The notes under the pieces are model-generated. The model had not been told where the DNA came from and did not search any database. It saw only the letters and a list, made by a program, of their open reading frames with translations. Of a stretch of DNA of 11,274 nt, positions 1 to 8,060 are shown piece after piece (the stretch's first letter is position 1; every line of letters begins with the position of its first letter). The translations under genes and the position numbers were made by a program. This DNA is from an uncultured Prevotella sp. (GTDB lineage: Bacteria > Bacteroidota > Bacteroidia > Bacteroidales > Bacteroidaceae), in assembly GCA_905372445.1 (NCBI GenBank), contig CAJPPF010000067.1:1-11274 (forward strand), given 5' to 3'.

Positions 1-1637
1 TGGCCACACTGCCTGTGCTGGCACAGCAGGAGGAACACAACTTCAAGGTAGCAAAGAATCTCGATGCTTTCAATGCCATTTACCGCAACCTCGACATGAT
101 GTATGTAGATACGCTCGACGCTGACGACGTGGTGGGTTATGGAATACAGGCAATGTTGCGTTCGCTCGATCCATACACGGAATACTATCCGGAAAAGGAA
201 GTGAAGAACCTCCGACAGATGATCACGGGAAAGTATGCCGGCATCGGAGCACTCATACGCGAGAATTTGAAAGAGGGTTGCTGTATGATTGATCAGCCGT
301 ATAAGGGCATGCCGGCACATGAGCTGGGACTTCACAAGGGCGACCTGATACTCGCCATCGACGACAGCACGATGATTGGCAAACCGACAGGCTATGTCAG
401 TTCGCATCTCCGGGGCGATGCCGGCAGTACGTTCAAGCTGAAAATACGCCGACTTTCAACAGGTAAGGAGATGACATACAACATCACACGACGTGCCATA
501 CAGATGCCGGCAGTGACATATTACGGCATGTTGGGCAACAACATTGGATACATAAACCTCGACACTTATACCGAAGACTGTGCAAAGGACGTACGTCGTG
601 CATTTGTGGACCTGAGACAGCAGGGCATGAAAAAACTGATATTCGACGTTCGCGATAATGGTGGCGGTTCTGTATCTGAAGCGGTATCAATCATCAATAT
701 GTTCTTGCCACGCAATACAACCATCCTTACAATGAAAGGAAAGATAAAACGTGCGAACAACGAATACAAGACTTCTGTCGAGCCGATAGACACGATAATG
801 CCTATCGTGGTGTTAGTGAACGAGAACACGGCATCGGCGTCAGAGATCACCGCCGGCGTACTGCAGGACCTCGACCGCGCTGTGGTGATGGGCACACGGA
901 CTTTTGGTAAGGGATTAGTGCAGACAACAATGGAACTGCCTTACCGCGGACAGCTGAAGCTGACTACAAGTAAATACTACATTCCGTCAGGACGCTGCAT
1001 ACAGGCTATCAACTACAAGCACAACAAGGGCGGATATACGGAGCACGTACCAGACTCGCTGACAAAGATATTCCACACTCTCGGCGGACGCGAGGTACGC
1101 GACGGCGGCGGCATAAAGCCTGACGTAGAGATAAAGGGCGACACACTGACAAATCTCGCCTACTATATCATGGGCGTGAGAGACTCAAGCGAAGTGGTGT
1201 TCAACTACGAATACGACTACATCAACGCTCATCCATCCATTGCAGAACCTGACAAGTTCATGATAAGCGACGACGATTTCGATGAACTGAAACGACGTCT
1301 CGTAGCGAGCAATTTCAAGTACGACAAGCAAACGGAGAAATATCTTGACCAGTTGAAGAAGCTCGCAAAGTTTGAAGGATACTACGAAGATGCCCGACCT
1401 GAGTTTGAGGCTTTGGAGGCAAAGCTCACTCACAACCTCGAGCGTGACATGGAGATAAACCGACAATTGATAAAGGAACTCGTCAGTCGCAATATCTGCC
1501 GTTACTACTATTATGACGGTGGTGCGATGCAACACTCCCTGCGCAGCGACACACAGGTAAAGCGTGCAGTGGAGATTCTTGAGAACGAAGACGAATACAA
1601 CAGCATCCTCCACCCTACCAACGACAGGAAGAACTGA
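1..1637 (+). CDS. S41 family C-terminal processing peptidase (5' end outside window)
   Basis: This is a serine protease of the CtpA/CtpB/Prc family, which cleaves proteins in the periplasm or envelope, usually near their C termini. The reading frame is open from base 3 and the gene starts before the window: the first visible residues ATLPVLAQQ look like the end of a signal peptide with a signal peptidase I site (VLA before QQ), so the GTG at 15 is not a true start. Numbering from that GTG, a PDZ domain spans about 65-150. The catalytic core has Ser274 (in NTASASEI), Lys299 (in GTRTFGKG) and Gln303, with the same 25- and 4-residue spacing as the Ser-Lys-Gln triad of Bacillus CtpB. A charged, probably helical region of about 160 residues follows the core. 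The family call is secure; the substrate is unknown. It is followed by a 273-base gap and a separate promoter, so it is probably not cotranscribed with the M16 gene. Confidence 0.93.
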   Translation, partial: ATLPVLAQQEEHNFKVAKNLDAFNAIYRNLDMMYVDTLDADDVVGYGIQAMLRSLDPYTEYYPEKEVKNLRQMITGKYAGIGALIRENLKEGCCMIDQPYKGMPAHELGLHKGDLILAIDDSTMIGKPTGYVSSHLRGDAGSTFKLKIRRLSTGKEMTYNITRRAIQMPAVTYYGMLGNNIGYINLDTYTEDCAKDVRRAFVDLRQQGMKKLIFDVRDNGGGSVSEAVSIINMFLPRNTTILTMKGKIKRANNEYKTSVEPIDTIMPIVVLVNENTASASEITAGVLQDLDRAVVMGTRTFGKGLVQTTMELPYRGQLKLTTSKYYIPSGRCIQAINYKHNKGGYTEHVPDSLTKIFHTLGGREVRDGGGIKPDVEIKGDTLTNLAYYIMGVRDSSEVVFNYEYDYINAHPSIAEPDKFMISDDDFDELKRRLVASNFKYDKQTEKYLDQLKKLAKFEGYYEDARPEFEALEAKLTHNLERDMEINRQLIKELVSRNICRYYYYDGGAMQHSLRSDTQVKRAVEILENEDEYNSILHPTNDRKN

Positions 1638-1788
1638 CCGATAGGATAAAAGCTGGCATTGAAAACCAAATGGGGCAATAGACTGCAGTGACTTTTTATT
1701 ATCAACAATCAGACAAAATCATTCGGGATCTATTGACCGATTTGGGTTAAAATAGGTTTAAGAAAATATGTATATCATCTTTTTTTCA

Positions 1789-1796
1789 TAACTTTG
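1789..1796 (+). promoter_or_regulatory. Bacteroidetes-type -7 promoter box for the M16 peptidase gene
   Basis: TAACTTTG matches the Bacteroidetes primary sigma factor -7 consensus TAnnTTTG exactly and lies in AT-rich DNA after the S41 gene. No clear -33 TTTG stands about 20 bases upstream; the nearest TTTG, at 1741, is too far. Transcription would start around 1800-1805, leaving a leader of about 105 bases before the preferred TTG start at 1911. It also makes the TTG at 1794, which overlaps the box, impossible as a start codon if the box is real. Confidence 0.6.
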
Positions 1797-1897
1797 CATA
1801 TTGAGCGCAAAGGAGGATTCAGCATACTGAAAATCAATGACAGCAAGACGCTGAACTATCCACCGGCACTGCTCATGCCGGTAATATTCCATATTAT

Positions 1898-1904
1898 AAA
1901 AGGG
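1898..1904 (+). promoter_or_regulatory. Ribosome binding site deciding the M16 start
   Basis: AAAAGGG lies 6 bases before the TTG at 1911. The arrangement closely resembles the next gene, where AAAAGGA precedes its ATG by 5 bases. This is the main reason for choosing TTG 1911 over the ATG at 1875, which has no purine-rich stretch in front of it. Confidence 0.45.
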
Positions 1905-1910
1905 ATTGTT

Positions 1911-3143
1911 TTGAATACACCATATAATACATATACGCTAACGAACGGACTGCGTGTCATTCATCTGCACAGCGATTCAAATATTGTCTACTGCGGCTAT
2001 CAGATTGCCGTAGGCTCACGCGACGAGGAACCCGGCGAAGAGGGGTTGGCACACTTCTGCGAGCACGTCACTTTCAAAGGGACAGCGCGGCGCAGCGCAC
2101 TGCAGATAATCAATGCCTTGGAGAGTGTGGGCGGCGAACTCAATGCTTTCACCAATAAGGAAGACACGGCATTCTACGCCGCACTGTTGAAAGAGCACTT
2201 CCCAAAGACTGTCGACCTTCTCTCTGACATCGTGTTTCACAGTACATATCCACAACACGAGATAGACAAAGAGGTGGAAGTGATTTGCGATGAGATAGAA
2301 TCGTATAACGACTCGCCGGCAGAACTGATATACGACGACTTCGAGAACACCGTCTTCAATGGTCATCCGCTGGGGCACAACATTCTCGGTAAGGCAGAGA
2401 ATGTCAGAAATTTCACCAGCGACGACGCACGCCGATTCACATCAAAGCACTATGTTCCGGAGAATATGATCTTCTTCTGCATGGGCGATGTCGACTTCCA
2501 ACAGATAATCCGCCTGCTCGAGAAGCACACTCCACGACAGCAGTCAACGCCTCGCACAGAAAAGAACACAACACTCTGGCAAAGCGAAAGCAAGGCAGAA
2601 GAGCATTTCGTCAACCGCGGCACGCATCAGGCTCATGTGATGATAGGCGGCAGAGCATACGATGTCCACAATAAAAAGCGCATGCCGCTTTATCTGCTGA
2701 ACAACATCATAGGCGGTCCGGGCATGAACACACGACTGAATCTGACACTGCGTGAGCGCAACGGACTGGTTTATGCCGTGGAATCAACGATGGTCAACTA
2801 TGGCGATACCGGCATGTGGACGACATACTTCGGCTGCGACGCGAAAGACGTGCGGCGCTGTCGACGACTGGTACGTCGGGAACTGGACCGACTGATGGAC
2901 CATCCTCTCAGCGACGCTCAGCTCCGGGCAGCAAAGAAACAGATAAAAGGTCAGATAGCACTGGCATGCGAGAACCGCGAAAACCTTGCCATTGACTTCG
3001 GGAAAGCATTCCTGCACTACGGTTGGGAAAAGGATGTCACTGCCCTGTATGCAAGGATTGACACCATAACCGCCGAGGAAATACAGTCAGTGGCACGCGA
3101 GATATTCGACGCAAAGCGGCTCACGACACTTATTTACGAATAG
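1911..3143 (+). CDS. M16B family zinc metallopeptidase (processing-peptidase-like)
   Basis: This is a single-chain M16 peptidase of 410 residues from the preferred TTG start, the usual length for a subfamily B subunit related to mitochondrial processing peptidase. The zinc site is complete: the inverted motif HFCEH at residues 48-52 (H48, E51, H52) and a distal glutamate E128 (in VICDEIES), 76 residues further on as in the family. The C-terminal half keeps the conserved TLRERNGLVY segment (residues 279-288), whose Arg and Tyr face the active site in homologues, so this looks like a complete active enzyme rather than one half of a split pair. No signal peptide is evident from this start, so its compartment is unclear. 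The start is uncertain: the frame stays open upstream to a TTG at 1794, with an ATG at 1875, but homologues as I know them begin close to the TYTLTNGLRV segment. It probably heads a transcript that includes the DUF3332 and sufS genes. Confidence 0.92.
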   Translation: MNTPYNTYTLTNGLRVIHLHSDSNIVYCGYQIAVGSRDEEPGEEGLAHFCEHVTFKGTARRSALQIINALESVGGELNAFTNKEDTAFYAALLKEHFPKTVDLLSDIVFHSTYPQHEIDKEVEVICDEIESYNDSPAELIYDDFENTVFNGHPLGHNILGKAENVRNFTSDDARRFTSKHYVPENMIFFCMGDVDFQQIIRLLEKHTPRQQSTPRTEKNTTLWQSESKAEEHFVNRGTHQAHVMIGGRAYDVHNKKRMPLYLLNNIIGGPGMNTRLNLTLRERNGLVYAVESTMVNYGDTGMWTTYFGCDAKDVRRCRRLVRRELDRLMDHPLSDAQLRAAKKQIKGQIALACENRENLAIDFGKAFLHYGWEKDVTALYARIDTITAEEIQSVAREIFDAKRLTTLIYE

Positions 3144-3173
3144 AAATCTCTTAAACCAAACAAAAGGATTATT

Positions 3174-3719
3174 ATGAAAGCAAAGCACTTAAAATTGGCA
3201 ACAGCAATGCTCGCAGTCACCGTTTCCACCAGTTCATGTATCGGCTCGTTCAGCCTTTTCAACGGCATAGTGAAGTGGGAAAAACAGGCAACGAACAGTA
3301 AGATAATGAATGAAATTCTCTTCCTTATCCTAACCCCTATCAACGCCGCATGTGGTGTAGCAGACTTTATCGTGGTAAACGCAATAGAGTTCTGGACTGA
3401 CGAGAACCCTATGGACGGTGTTTTCGGCAAGACTGAACAGGTGAAAGGTCAGGACGGCAAGATGTATGCAGTGAAGACTCTGAAAAACGGCTATGAAATA
3501 ACGAATCCGGACGGCGAGAAAGTGTATTACATTCATGACTCAAAGAACGATTCATGGAGCATTGTTCAGAACAACAAGAAGACGGAGTTGTTCAGATACA
3601 ATGGCGATGGAACGATTCAAGCTATCGTCAATGGTCATTCAATGCGCATCACACAGGACGAGGCAGGACTGATGCAGCTGCGTCTTGCTGTCGACGGCAG
3701 CAGTTACGCACTGAGATAA
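3174..3719 (+). CDS. DUF3332 family putative lipoprotein, function unknown
   Basis: A small envelope protein of 181 residues. The N terminus is a lipoprotein signal: a basic start (MKAKHLK), a hydrophobic run, then STSSC with Cys22 as the likely lipidated residue. The -3 and -1 positions are relaxed, as is common in Bacteroidetes. A second hydrophobic stretch covers about residues 47-71 and ends in NAIEFWTDENP (69-79), a conserved signature I associate with DUF3332 (recognised from memory, not searched). The C-terminal 95 residues are polar and look like short beta strands. AAAAGGA sits 5 bases before the ATG. The gene follows the M16 stop by 30 bases and precedes sufS by 65 bases, so cotranscription is likely. 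No biochemical role is known to me. The sequence suggests a membrane-anchored protein with one hydrophobic hairpin and a soluble tail. Confidence 0.85.
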   Translation: MKAKHLKLATAMLAVTVSTSSCIGSFSLFNGIVKWEKQATNSKIMNEILFLILTPINAACGVADFIVVNAIEFWTDENPMDGVFGKTEQVKGQDGKMYAVKTLKNGYEITNPDGEKVYYIHDSKNDSWSIVQNNKKTELFRYNGDGTIQAIVNGHSMRITQDEAGLMQLRLAVDGSSYALR

Positions 3720-3784
3720 CAGGCGTAACGGAGTGTATCTCACACGAAGAGAAGAAAAAGAATGTATAAACAGAAAGGATAAGA

Positions 3785-5014
3785 ATGTTCGATGTAAATG
3801 CCCTGAGAGCAGATTTCCCCATACTCAGCCGTGAGGTCTACAAGCAGCCTCTCGTCTATCTTGACAACGCGGCGACAACACAGAAGCCTCTCTGCGTGAT
3901 CGACGCCATGCGCGACGAATACCTTAATGTCAATGCCAACGTACACCGTGGCATACACTATCTGTCGCAACAGGCTACCCAGCTGCATGAAGGAGCACGC
4001 GAGACGATACGTAAGTTTCTCAACGCGCGGTCAACGACGGAGATAGTATTCACACGTGGCACGACCGAAAGCCTCAACCTCGTGGCGTCATGTTTCGGAG
4101 AACTGTCAATGCGGGAAGGCGACGAGGTGATCATTTCTACCATGGAGCACCACTCGAACATCGTCCCGTGGCAGTTGCTGGCACAACGCAACGGCATCAT
4201 CCTGAAGGTCATCCCGATGAACGATGAAGGAGTGCTCAATATGGATGCTTACGAACAACTCTTCTCCGAGCGGACACGTATTGTCAGCGTCACACATGTG
4301 AGCAATGTCCTCGGTACGATCAATCCCATACACGACATCATACGCATAGCCCACGACCACAATGTGCCCGTTGTCGTCGACGCGGCACAAAGCGTACCGC
4401 ACTTCACGGTCGACGTGCAGGAGTTGGACTGCGATTTCCTGGCGTTCTCCGGTCATAAGGTCTATGGTCCTACCGGCATCGGCGTGCTCTATGGCAAGGA
4501 AAAGTGGCTTGAAAAGCTTCCGCCTTACATGGGTGGTGGCGAGATGATAGCCTCTGTGAGTTTCGACAAGACCACATTCGAGCGTCAGCCCCTTAAATTC
4601 GAGGCTGGCACGCCCGATTATGTTGCAACCACCGGACTGGCAAAAGCCATCGACTACATCACTGCCATAGGAATGGACAATATCCGGAAGCACGAGGAAG
4701 AACTGACACGCTATGCCATCAAGCGCCTTAGCCTCATAGAGGGAATGCGAATCTTCGGCAAGCCGGCGTCGCTTGCCGATATGCGTCATGACGCTGTCGT
4801 GAGTTTCCAAGTGGGCGACATACACCACATGGACATGGGAACACTCCTCGACAGGTTAGGCATAGCCATACGCACCGGTCATCACTGCGCACAGCCACTG
4901 ATGGAACGGCTGGGAATACTCGGCACATGCCGTGCGTCGTTCGCGCTGTATAATACAAAAGAGGAAATCGATATACTCGCACAAGGCATAGAGCGTGTGG
5001 CGAAGATGTTTTGA
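3785..5014 (+). CDS. sufS: Cysteine desulfurase SufS (group II)
   Basis: This PLP-dependent enzyme removes sulfur from L-cysteine and passes it as a persulfide to the cytoplasmic SUF Fe-S cluster assembly machinery. At 409 residues it is full length. The key residues match E. coli SufS closely: His123 stacking on PLP, Asp199 and Gln202 (in VVDAAQSVPH), the PLP Schiff-base Lys225 (in SGHKVYGPTGIGVLYG), the persulfide Cys368 (in RTGHHCAQP) and Arg383 for the substrate carboxylate. The RTGHHCAQP context places it in the SufS group rather than the IscS group. AAAGGA lies 5 bases before the ATG. Its neighbours are unusual: a DUF3332 lipoprotein 65 bases upstream and a convergent regulator downstream, whereas in many Bacteroidetes sufS follows sufB, sufC and sufD. 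It has no obvious promoter of its own and probably relies on the M16 transcript. It ends 28 bases before a palindromic repeat that may act as a terminator. Confidence 0.96.
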   Translation: MFDVNALRADFPILSREVYKQPLVYLDNAATTQKPLCVIDAMRDEYLNVNANVHRGIHYLSQQATQLHEGARETIRKFLNARSTTEIVFTRGTTESLNLVASCFGELSMREGDEVIISTMEHHSNIVPWQLLAQRNGIILKVIPMNDEGVLNMDAYEQLFSERTRIVSVTHVSNVLGTINPIHDIIRIAHDHNVPVVVDAAQSVPHFTVDVQELDCDFLAFSGHKVYGPTGIGVLYGKEKWLEKLPPYMGGGEMIASVSFDKTTFERQPLKFEAGTPDYVATTGLAKAIDYITAIGMDNIRKHEEELTRYAIKRLSLIEGMRIFGKPASLADMRHDAVVSFQVGDIHHMDMGTLLDRLGIAIRTGHHCAQPLMERLGILGTCRASFALYNTKEEIDILAQGIERVAKMF

Positions 5015-5042
5015 GCGAAACAGACGGAACGTCAAACAAGCA

Positions 5043-5078
5043 CGTCAGCCGTAGGGGCGTGATTATCACGCTTAAGCC
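5043..5078 (+). repeat. Palindromic repeat, copy A (forward)
   Basis: One of four copies of a short palindromic element. Copy A contains GTAGGGGCGTGAT followed by TATCACGCTTAAGCC, with the self-complementary core GCGTGAT / ATCACGC. It shares TATCACGCTTAAGCC with copy B at 11014-11051 and CGTCAG, one differing base, then CGTAGGGGCGTGAT with the reverse complement of copy C (11139-11167); it has lost one T at the centre compared with those copies. It is immediately followed by the perfect palindrome CTCAGCGCTGAG at 5078-5089. The position just after sufS suggests it can fold as a transcript end. Confidence 0.8.
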
Positions 5079-5122
5079 TCAGCGCTGAGTCCATTGCTCA
5101 AGATATTTATTTCTCGGAGATT

Positions 5123-5152
5123 GCTTAAGTATGATAAATCACATCCCTACAG
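5123..5152 (-). repeat. Palindromic repeat, copy D (reverse, degenerate)
   Basis: Read on the - strand it gives CTGTAGGGATGTGAT, then TTATCATACTTAAGC, matching the other copies with substitutions (GGGATG for GGGGCG, CATAC for CACGC). The preserved CTTAAGC tail makes chance similarity unlikely. It faces copy A in inverted orientation. Confidence 0.7.
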
Positions 5153-5222
5153 GTTTCATCCTACTCGGTTCATCGCTATAATTTGTTTACCGGACACCAA
5201 TGTTTTTATTTTTTATGCTGTT

Positions 5223-7946
5223 TCATCGCACTTCCGACGGTGTCTTGCCAAACTCTTCCTTATAGCATTTAGCGAAGTAAGATGAGTTTGAAAAGCCCAC
5301 TTCATAGAGTATCTCCGTTATCGGCTTATCGGTTGTCTCCAACAGATGTCGTGCATGGTTGAGGCGCGACTTGCGGATTATCTCCACGGGGGTCTGTCCC
5401 GTGAGCGCTTTCACCTTACGGTATAACTGCACACGGCTCAGGTGCAGCTCGTCGCCTATCTCCTCAACAGACAAGTCGGCTTTGTCCAGTCGCTGACGGA
5501 TAATATCACGCAACTGAATGATAAACGGCTGCTCCGCCTCTCTGACAGGGCTGAGCTCTGCCGGCGCGTTCATGTTGGCAGTGAAATACTTCTGCAACTG
5601 CTCGCGACTTTTCAGCAGATTATCGACACGCGACAGCAGGATATTCGGTCGAAACGGTTTTGTAATATACGAGTCGGCTCCACTCTGATAGCCCTCTTTC
5701 TTCGCGTCATCGACAGTCTTCGCGGTGAGCAGCATGACAGGGATATGGCTTGTCGCCGGCGACTCCTTCAGCCTTCGGCACAGCTCCAGACCGTCCATTA
5801 CAGGCATCATGATGTCGCTGATGATAAGTGCCGGGACGGTCTTCTTTGCCTTCGACAGTCCTGAAGTGCCATCGCAAGCCTCAACGACATCATATTTCGC
5901 GCCGAGAATGGTCTTGAGATACTGGCGCATGTCGTTGTTGTCGTCGACGACAAGGACAATCGGTCGCTCGTCATTCTCGACCTTCACGACAGATTCGAGA
6001 TTGCTCCGACGGTCGATATTCTTATCCATATACTGCTCTATAGGCACCTCGAAGGTGATGTTTTCATCGTTCTCCGACGCATCCAGCTCAGAATCCAAGC
6101 GCGACGGGAGTATGATATGGAATGTTGTGCCCTTGCCCGGCTGGCTCTCTACGCTCATCTTTCCGTTGTGCATATCTACGTAGGACTTCGCAAGATGCAG
6201 TCCAATGCCCGTGCCGCCGCTTGTGCCTTCAGCCTGATAAAAACGCTCGAAGATGTGCTGGCACGTCTCTTTCGACATCCCCACGCCGTCGTCCTCAACC
6301 GATATCCGATAAGAATCAATGCCGTTCTCGACACACTTCTCTACATGAGTTACGATATGCCCACCTGACGATGTGTACTTTATCGCATTGCTCATAAGGT
6401 TGAAGTAGATGTGAGCCATCTTGTCGCGGTCGGCAATAACCTCACCGTCGCCGGCATTATCCATATCGAAGCCGAGAATGATACCTTTATTATCAGCGGC
6501 ACAGAGAAAGTTCTCCGACCACTCGCGCAGGCTGTCTGCGAGGTTAAAACGGTTCATATACAGCTTAGCCTTGCAGTTCTGTACACGGCGGAAGTCGAGG
6601 ATATCGTTTATCTGTTGTACGAGAACATTCACGTTGCGGTGTATAATATCAATTGTCGGCTTATATTTGTCGGGCATGGCATCGTCGGCATAGAGCTGCT
6701 CCACGGGCGCAGAGATGAGGGTCAACGGCGTCCGCAGTTCGTGACTGACATTGGTAAAGAACTGCATCTGGTTCTTCGTCAGCTCCTTAATCTCACTTGT
6801 CAACTGCTGCTGGCGCTCGTTACTCTCGCGGAGTTGCCGGTTCAGTTTCACCTTGTTGACATACTCACAAAGGGCAGCGACGACCAGACACACCAGCAGT
6901 GTCACAAGAACACCGAGAATGGTCAGGTACGTATTGAGCCTACTGATATAGTTTAAAGCATTCTCGCGTTTCTCCTGTATGTCGTTGAGTTGACCTATCT
7001 GCTTCTGCATCTCGTCGTTCTGCATGAGCAGCACATGGGCATTATAACGTGTGACGAGTGCCGACTCCTGATAATTCTCTTTCTTGAACCGGCGACCCTC
7101 GATGATATCCATAGCCGTTTTCATAACCTCTACGCCTTGTGTCGGATTCAGGTAGGTTGCGGCAAGTATGCCGTCGTCGACCATTTTCACACCTCCGTTC
7201 TCGCCCATCAGTCCGTCAATGCCACAGAATCGGAGGCTATCGTTCTTCACGCCCATACGCTTCATCTGACGATAGGCACCATAGGCAGCCTGGTCGTTGG
7301 CGGCAAAGACGAAGTCGGCGGCAGGAATATAAGCCGACAACTGCTCTATAGCGCGTGCACCGCCTTCTTCCGACCAATCGCCTTGGACCGATGCCAGCAG
7401 ACGAATGCCCGGATACTTGTTTATAACATCAATGAAACCTTTGTGACGTCTTATCGCCGACTGGCTGTCAGCCGGACCTTCTATCTCGATGACATTACCG
7501 TGGAAGTTGAGGCTGCGACAGATAAATTCGCCCACGGCATGCCCTGCATCATAATAGTCGGCAACGAAGGAGGCGGTGCAAGGCACGTCGCCGGGACGTC
7601 TGCCGAACACTATCACCGGGATGTCAGCCTTCATGGCATCGCCAATGGCATCCCTGAGGTCCTCTATCTTGTCAGGGCATACAATCAACAAATCCACTCC
7701 CTCGCTTATCATCTGGCGAATCTGGCTTGCCTGACGCACCGTATCAAGGTCGCCATACATCACTTTCAGGTCTACATTATCGTAGTTATAATTACCGATA
7801 TGCAGTTCGTCGACAAATTTATCGCGCCATGGGTCGCGCACCAACTGCGACACTCCAATGGTATATTTCTTCTGTTGTTTCTCGCAGGTTGCCAGAAAGA
7901 AAGACGCAAGAATAATGATTGCTAAGTATAGAATGGTCTTTTTCAT
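5223..7946 (-). CDS. Hybrid two-component system: sugar-binding sensor, histidine kinase, receiver and AraC output
   Basis: A one-protein signalling system of 907 residues. In order: N-terminal signal or membrane segment (about 4-20); a type I periplasmic-binding-protein domain (28-300, resembling ribose or LacI-type binding proteins, with KYTIGVSQ at its start); a coiled stretch; a transmembrane helix (338-361); HisKA with phosphorylated His402 (in FFTNVSHELRTPL); an ATPase domain with N box Asn520, G1 EDDGVGM (551-557) and G2 GGTGIGL (577-583); a receiver with Asp668/Asp669, phosphoacceptor Asp711, Thr741 and Lys763; and a C-terminal AraC DNA-binding domain (810-907). All catalytic residues are present. 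The architecture matches the Bacteroides family that includes the fructan regulator BT1754, so the ligand is probably a small sugar (inference). Its usual target, a SusC/SusD locus, is not in the window. A Cys at 21 in LATC resembles a lipobox. It has its own promoter box and reads convergently to sufS. Several long open frames on the opposite strand are codon-bias shadows. Confidence 0.95.
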   Translation of the reverse strand: MKKTILYLAIIILASFFLATCEKQQKKYTIGVSQLVRDPWRDKFVDELHIGNYNYDNVDLKVMYGDLDTVRQASQIRQMISEGVDLLIVCPDKIEDLRDAIGDAMKADIPVIVFGRRPGDVPCTASFVADYYDAGHAVGEFICRSLNFHGNVIEIEGPADSQSAIRRHKGFIDVINKYPGIRLLASVQGDWSEEGGARAIEQLSAYIPAADFVFAANDQAAYGAYRQMKRMGVKNDSLRFCGIDGLMGENGGVKMVDDGILAATYLNPTQGVEVMKTAMDIIEGRRFKKENYQESALVTRYNAHVLLMQNDEMQKQIGQLNDIQEKRENALNYISRLNTYLTILGVLVTLLVCLVVAALCEYVNKVKLNRQLRESNERQQQLTSEIKELTKNQMQFFTNVSHELRTPLTLISAPVEQLYADDAMPDKYKPTIDIIHRNVNVLVQQINDILDFRRVQNCKAKLYMNRFNLADSLREWSENFLCAADNKGIILGFDMDNAGDGEVIADRDKMAHIYFNLMSNAIKYTSSGGHIVTHVEKCVENGIDSYRISVEDDGVGMSKETCQHIFERFYQAEGTSGGTGIGLHLAKSYVDMHNGKMSVESQPGKGTTFHIILPSRLDSELDASENDENITFEVPIEQYMDKNIDRRSNLESVVKVENDERPIVLVVDDNNDMRQYLKTILGAKYDVVEACDGTSGLSKAKKTVPALIISDIMMPVMDGLELCRRLKESPATSHIPVMLLTAKTVDDAKKEGYQSGADSYITKPFRPNILLSRVDNLLKSREQLQKYFTANMNAPAELSPVREAEQPFIIQLRDIIRQRLDKADLSVEEIGDELHLSRVQLYRKVKALTGQTPVEIIRKSRLNHARHLLETTDKPITEILYEVGFSNSSYFAKCYKEEFGKTPSEVR

Positions 7947-7981
7947 TTGTAAATATTCTTAGTTGGGTTGAAAAGAATATG

Positions 7982-7989
7982 CAAATATA
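7982..7989 (-). promoter_or_regulatory. Bacteroidetes-type -7 promoter box for the hybrid regulator
   Basis: On the - strand this reads TATATTTG, an exact TAnnTTTG match, 35 bases upstream of the regulator's ATG (7944-7946). Transcription would start near 7975 and give a leader of about 30 bases. The expected -33 region, around 8009-8013, holds a T-rich stretch without a clean TTTG. The box suggests the regulator is expressed independently of the C10 protease gene upstream. Confidence 0.6.
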
Positions 7990-8060
7990 AGTCTTTTTGC
8001 CGAGAAAAATACCACGAAAACAATAAAAACAAATACATTGTTTTGGAGAAAGGTATTTTT

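Larger units (their letters stand above)
5043..5152. terminator. Possible bidirectional terminator formed by repeats A and D
   Basis: Copies A and D are inverted relative to each other with about 44 bases between them, so a transcript from either strand could form a stem of roughly 28 imperfect pairs. The site lies between the convergent stops of sufS (5014) and the regulator (5223), where a shared terminator is expected. No clean run of U follows either arm, so factor-independent termination is not shown. No other terminator is visible in this 208-base gap. Confidence 0.35.

Noticed and set aside
1682..1700. ACTGCAGT followed by a T-run after the S41 gene as a terminator.
   Set aside because: The palindrome has no loop and only four base pairs per side, too weak for a factor-independent terminator.
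1794..1796. TTG at 1794 as the start of the M16 peptidase.
   Set aside because: It overlaps the TAACTTTG promoter box, so the transcript would begin after it; the added residues do not look like the family's N terminus.
4106..4828. A 240-codon frame on the - strand opposite sufS.
   Set aside because: It lies fully opposite the conserved SufS sequence with all catalytic residues, has no independent evidence, and is a shadow.
5094..5285. A 63-codon + strand frame after sufS.
   Set aside because: It runs through repeat D and into the antisense of the regulator's 3' end, with no start signal or family resemblance.
6990..7925. A + strand open frame of 311 codons opposite the regulator's sensor domain, with other shorter + strand frames along the same gene.
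   Set aside because: It lies wholly opposite a well-supported gene with intact domains, and its translation has no recognisable motif or plausible composition. It is a codon-bias shadow.
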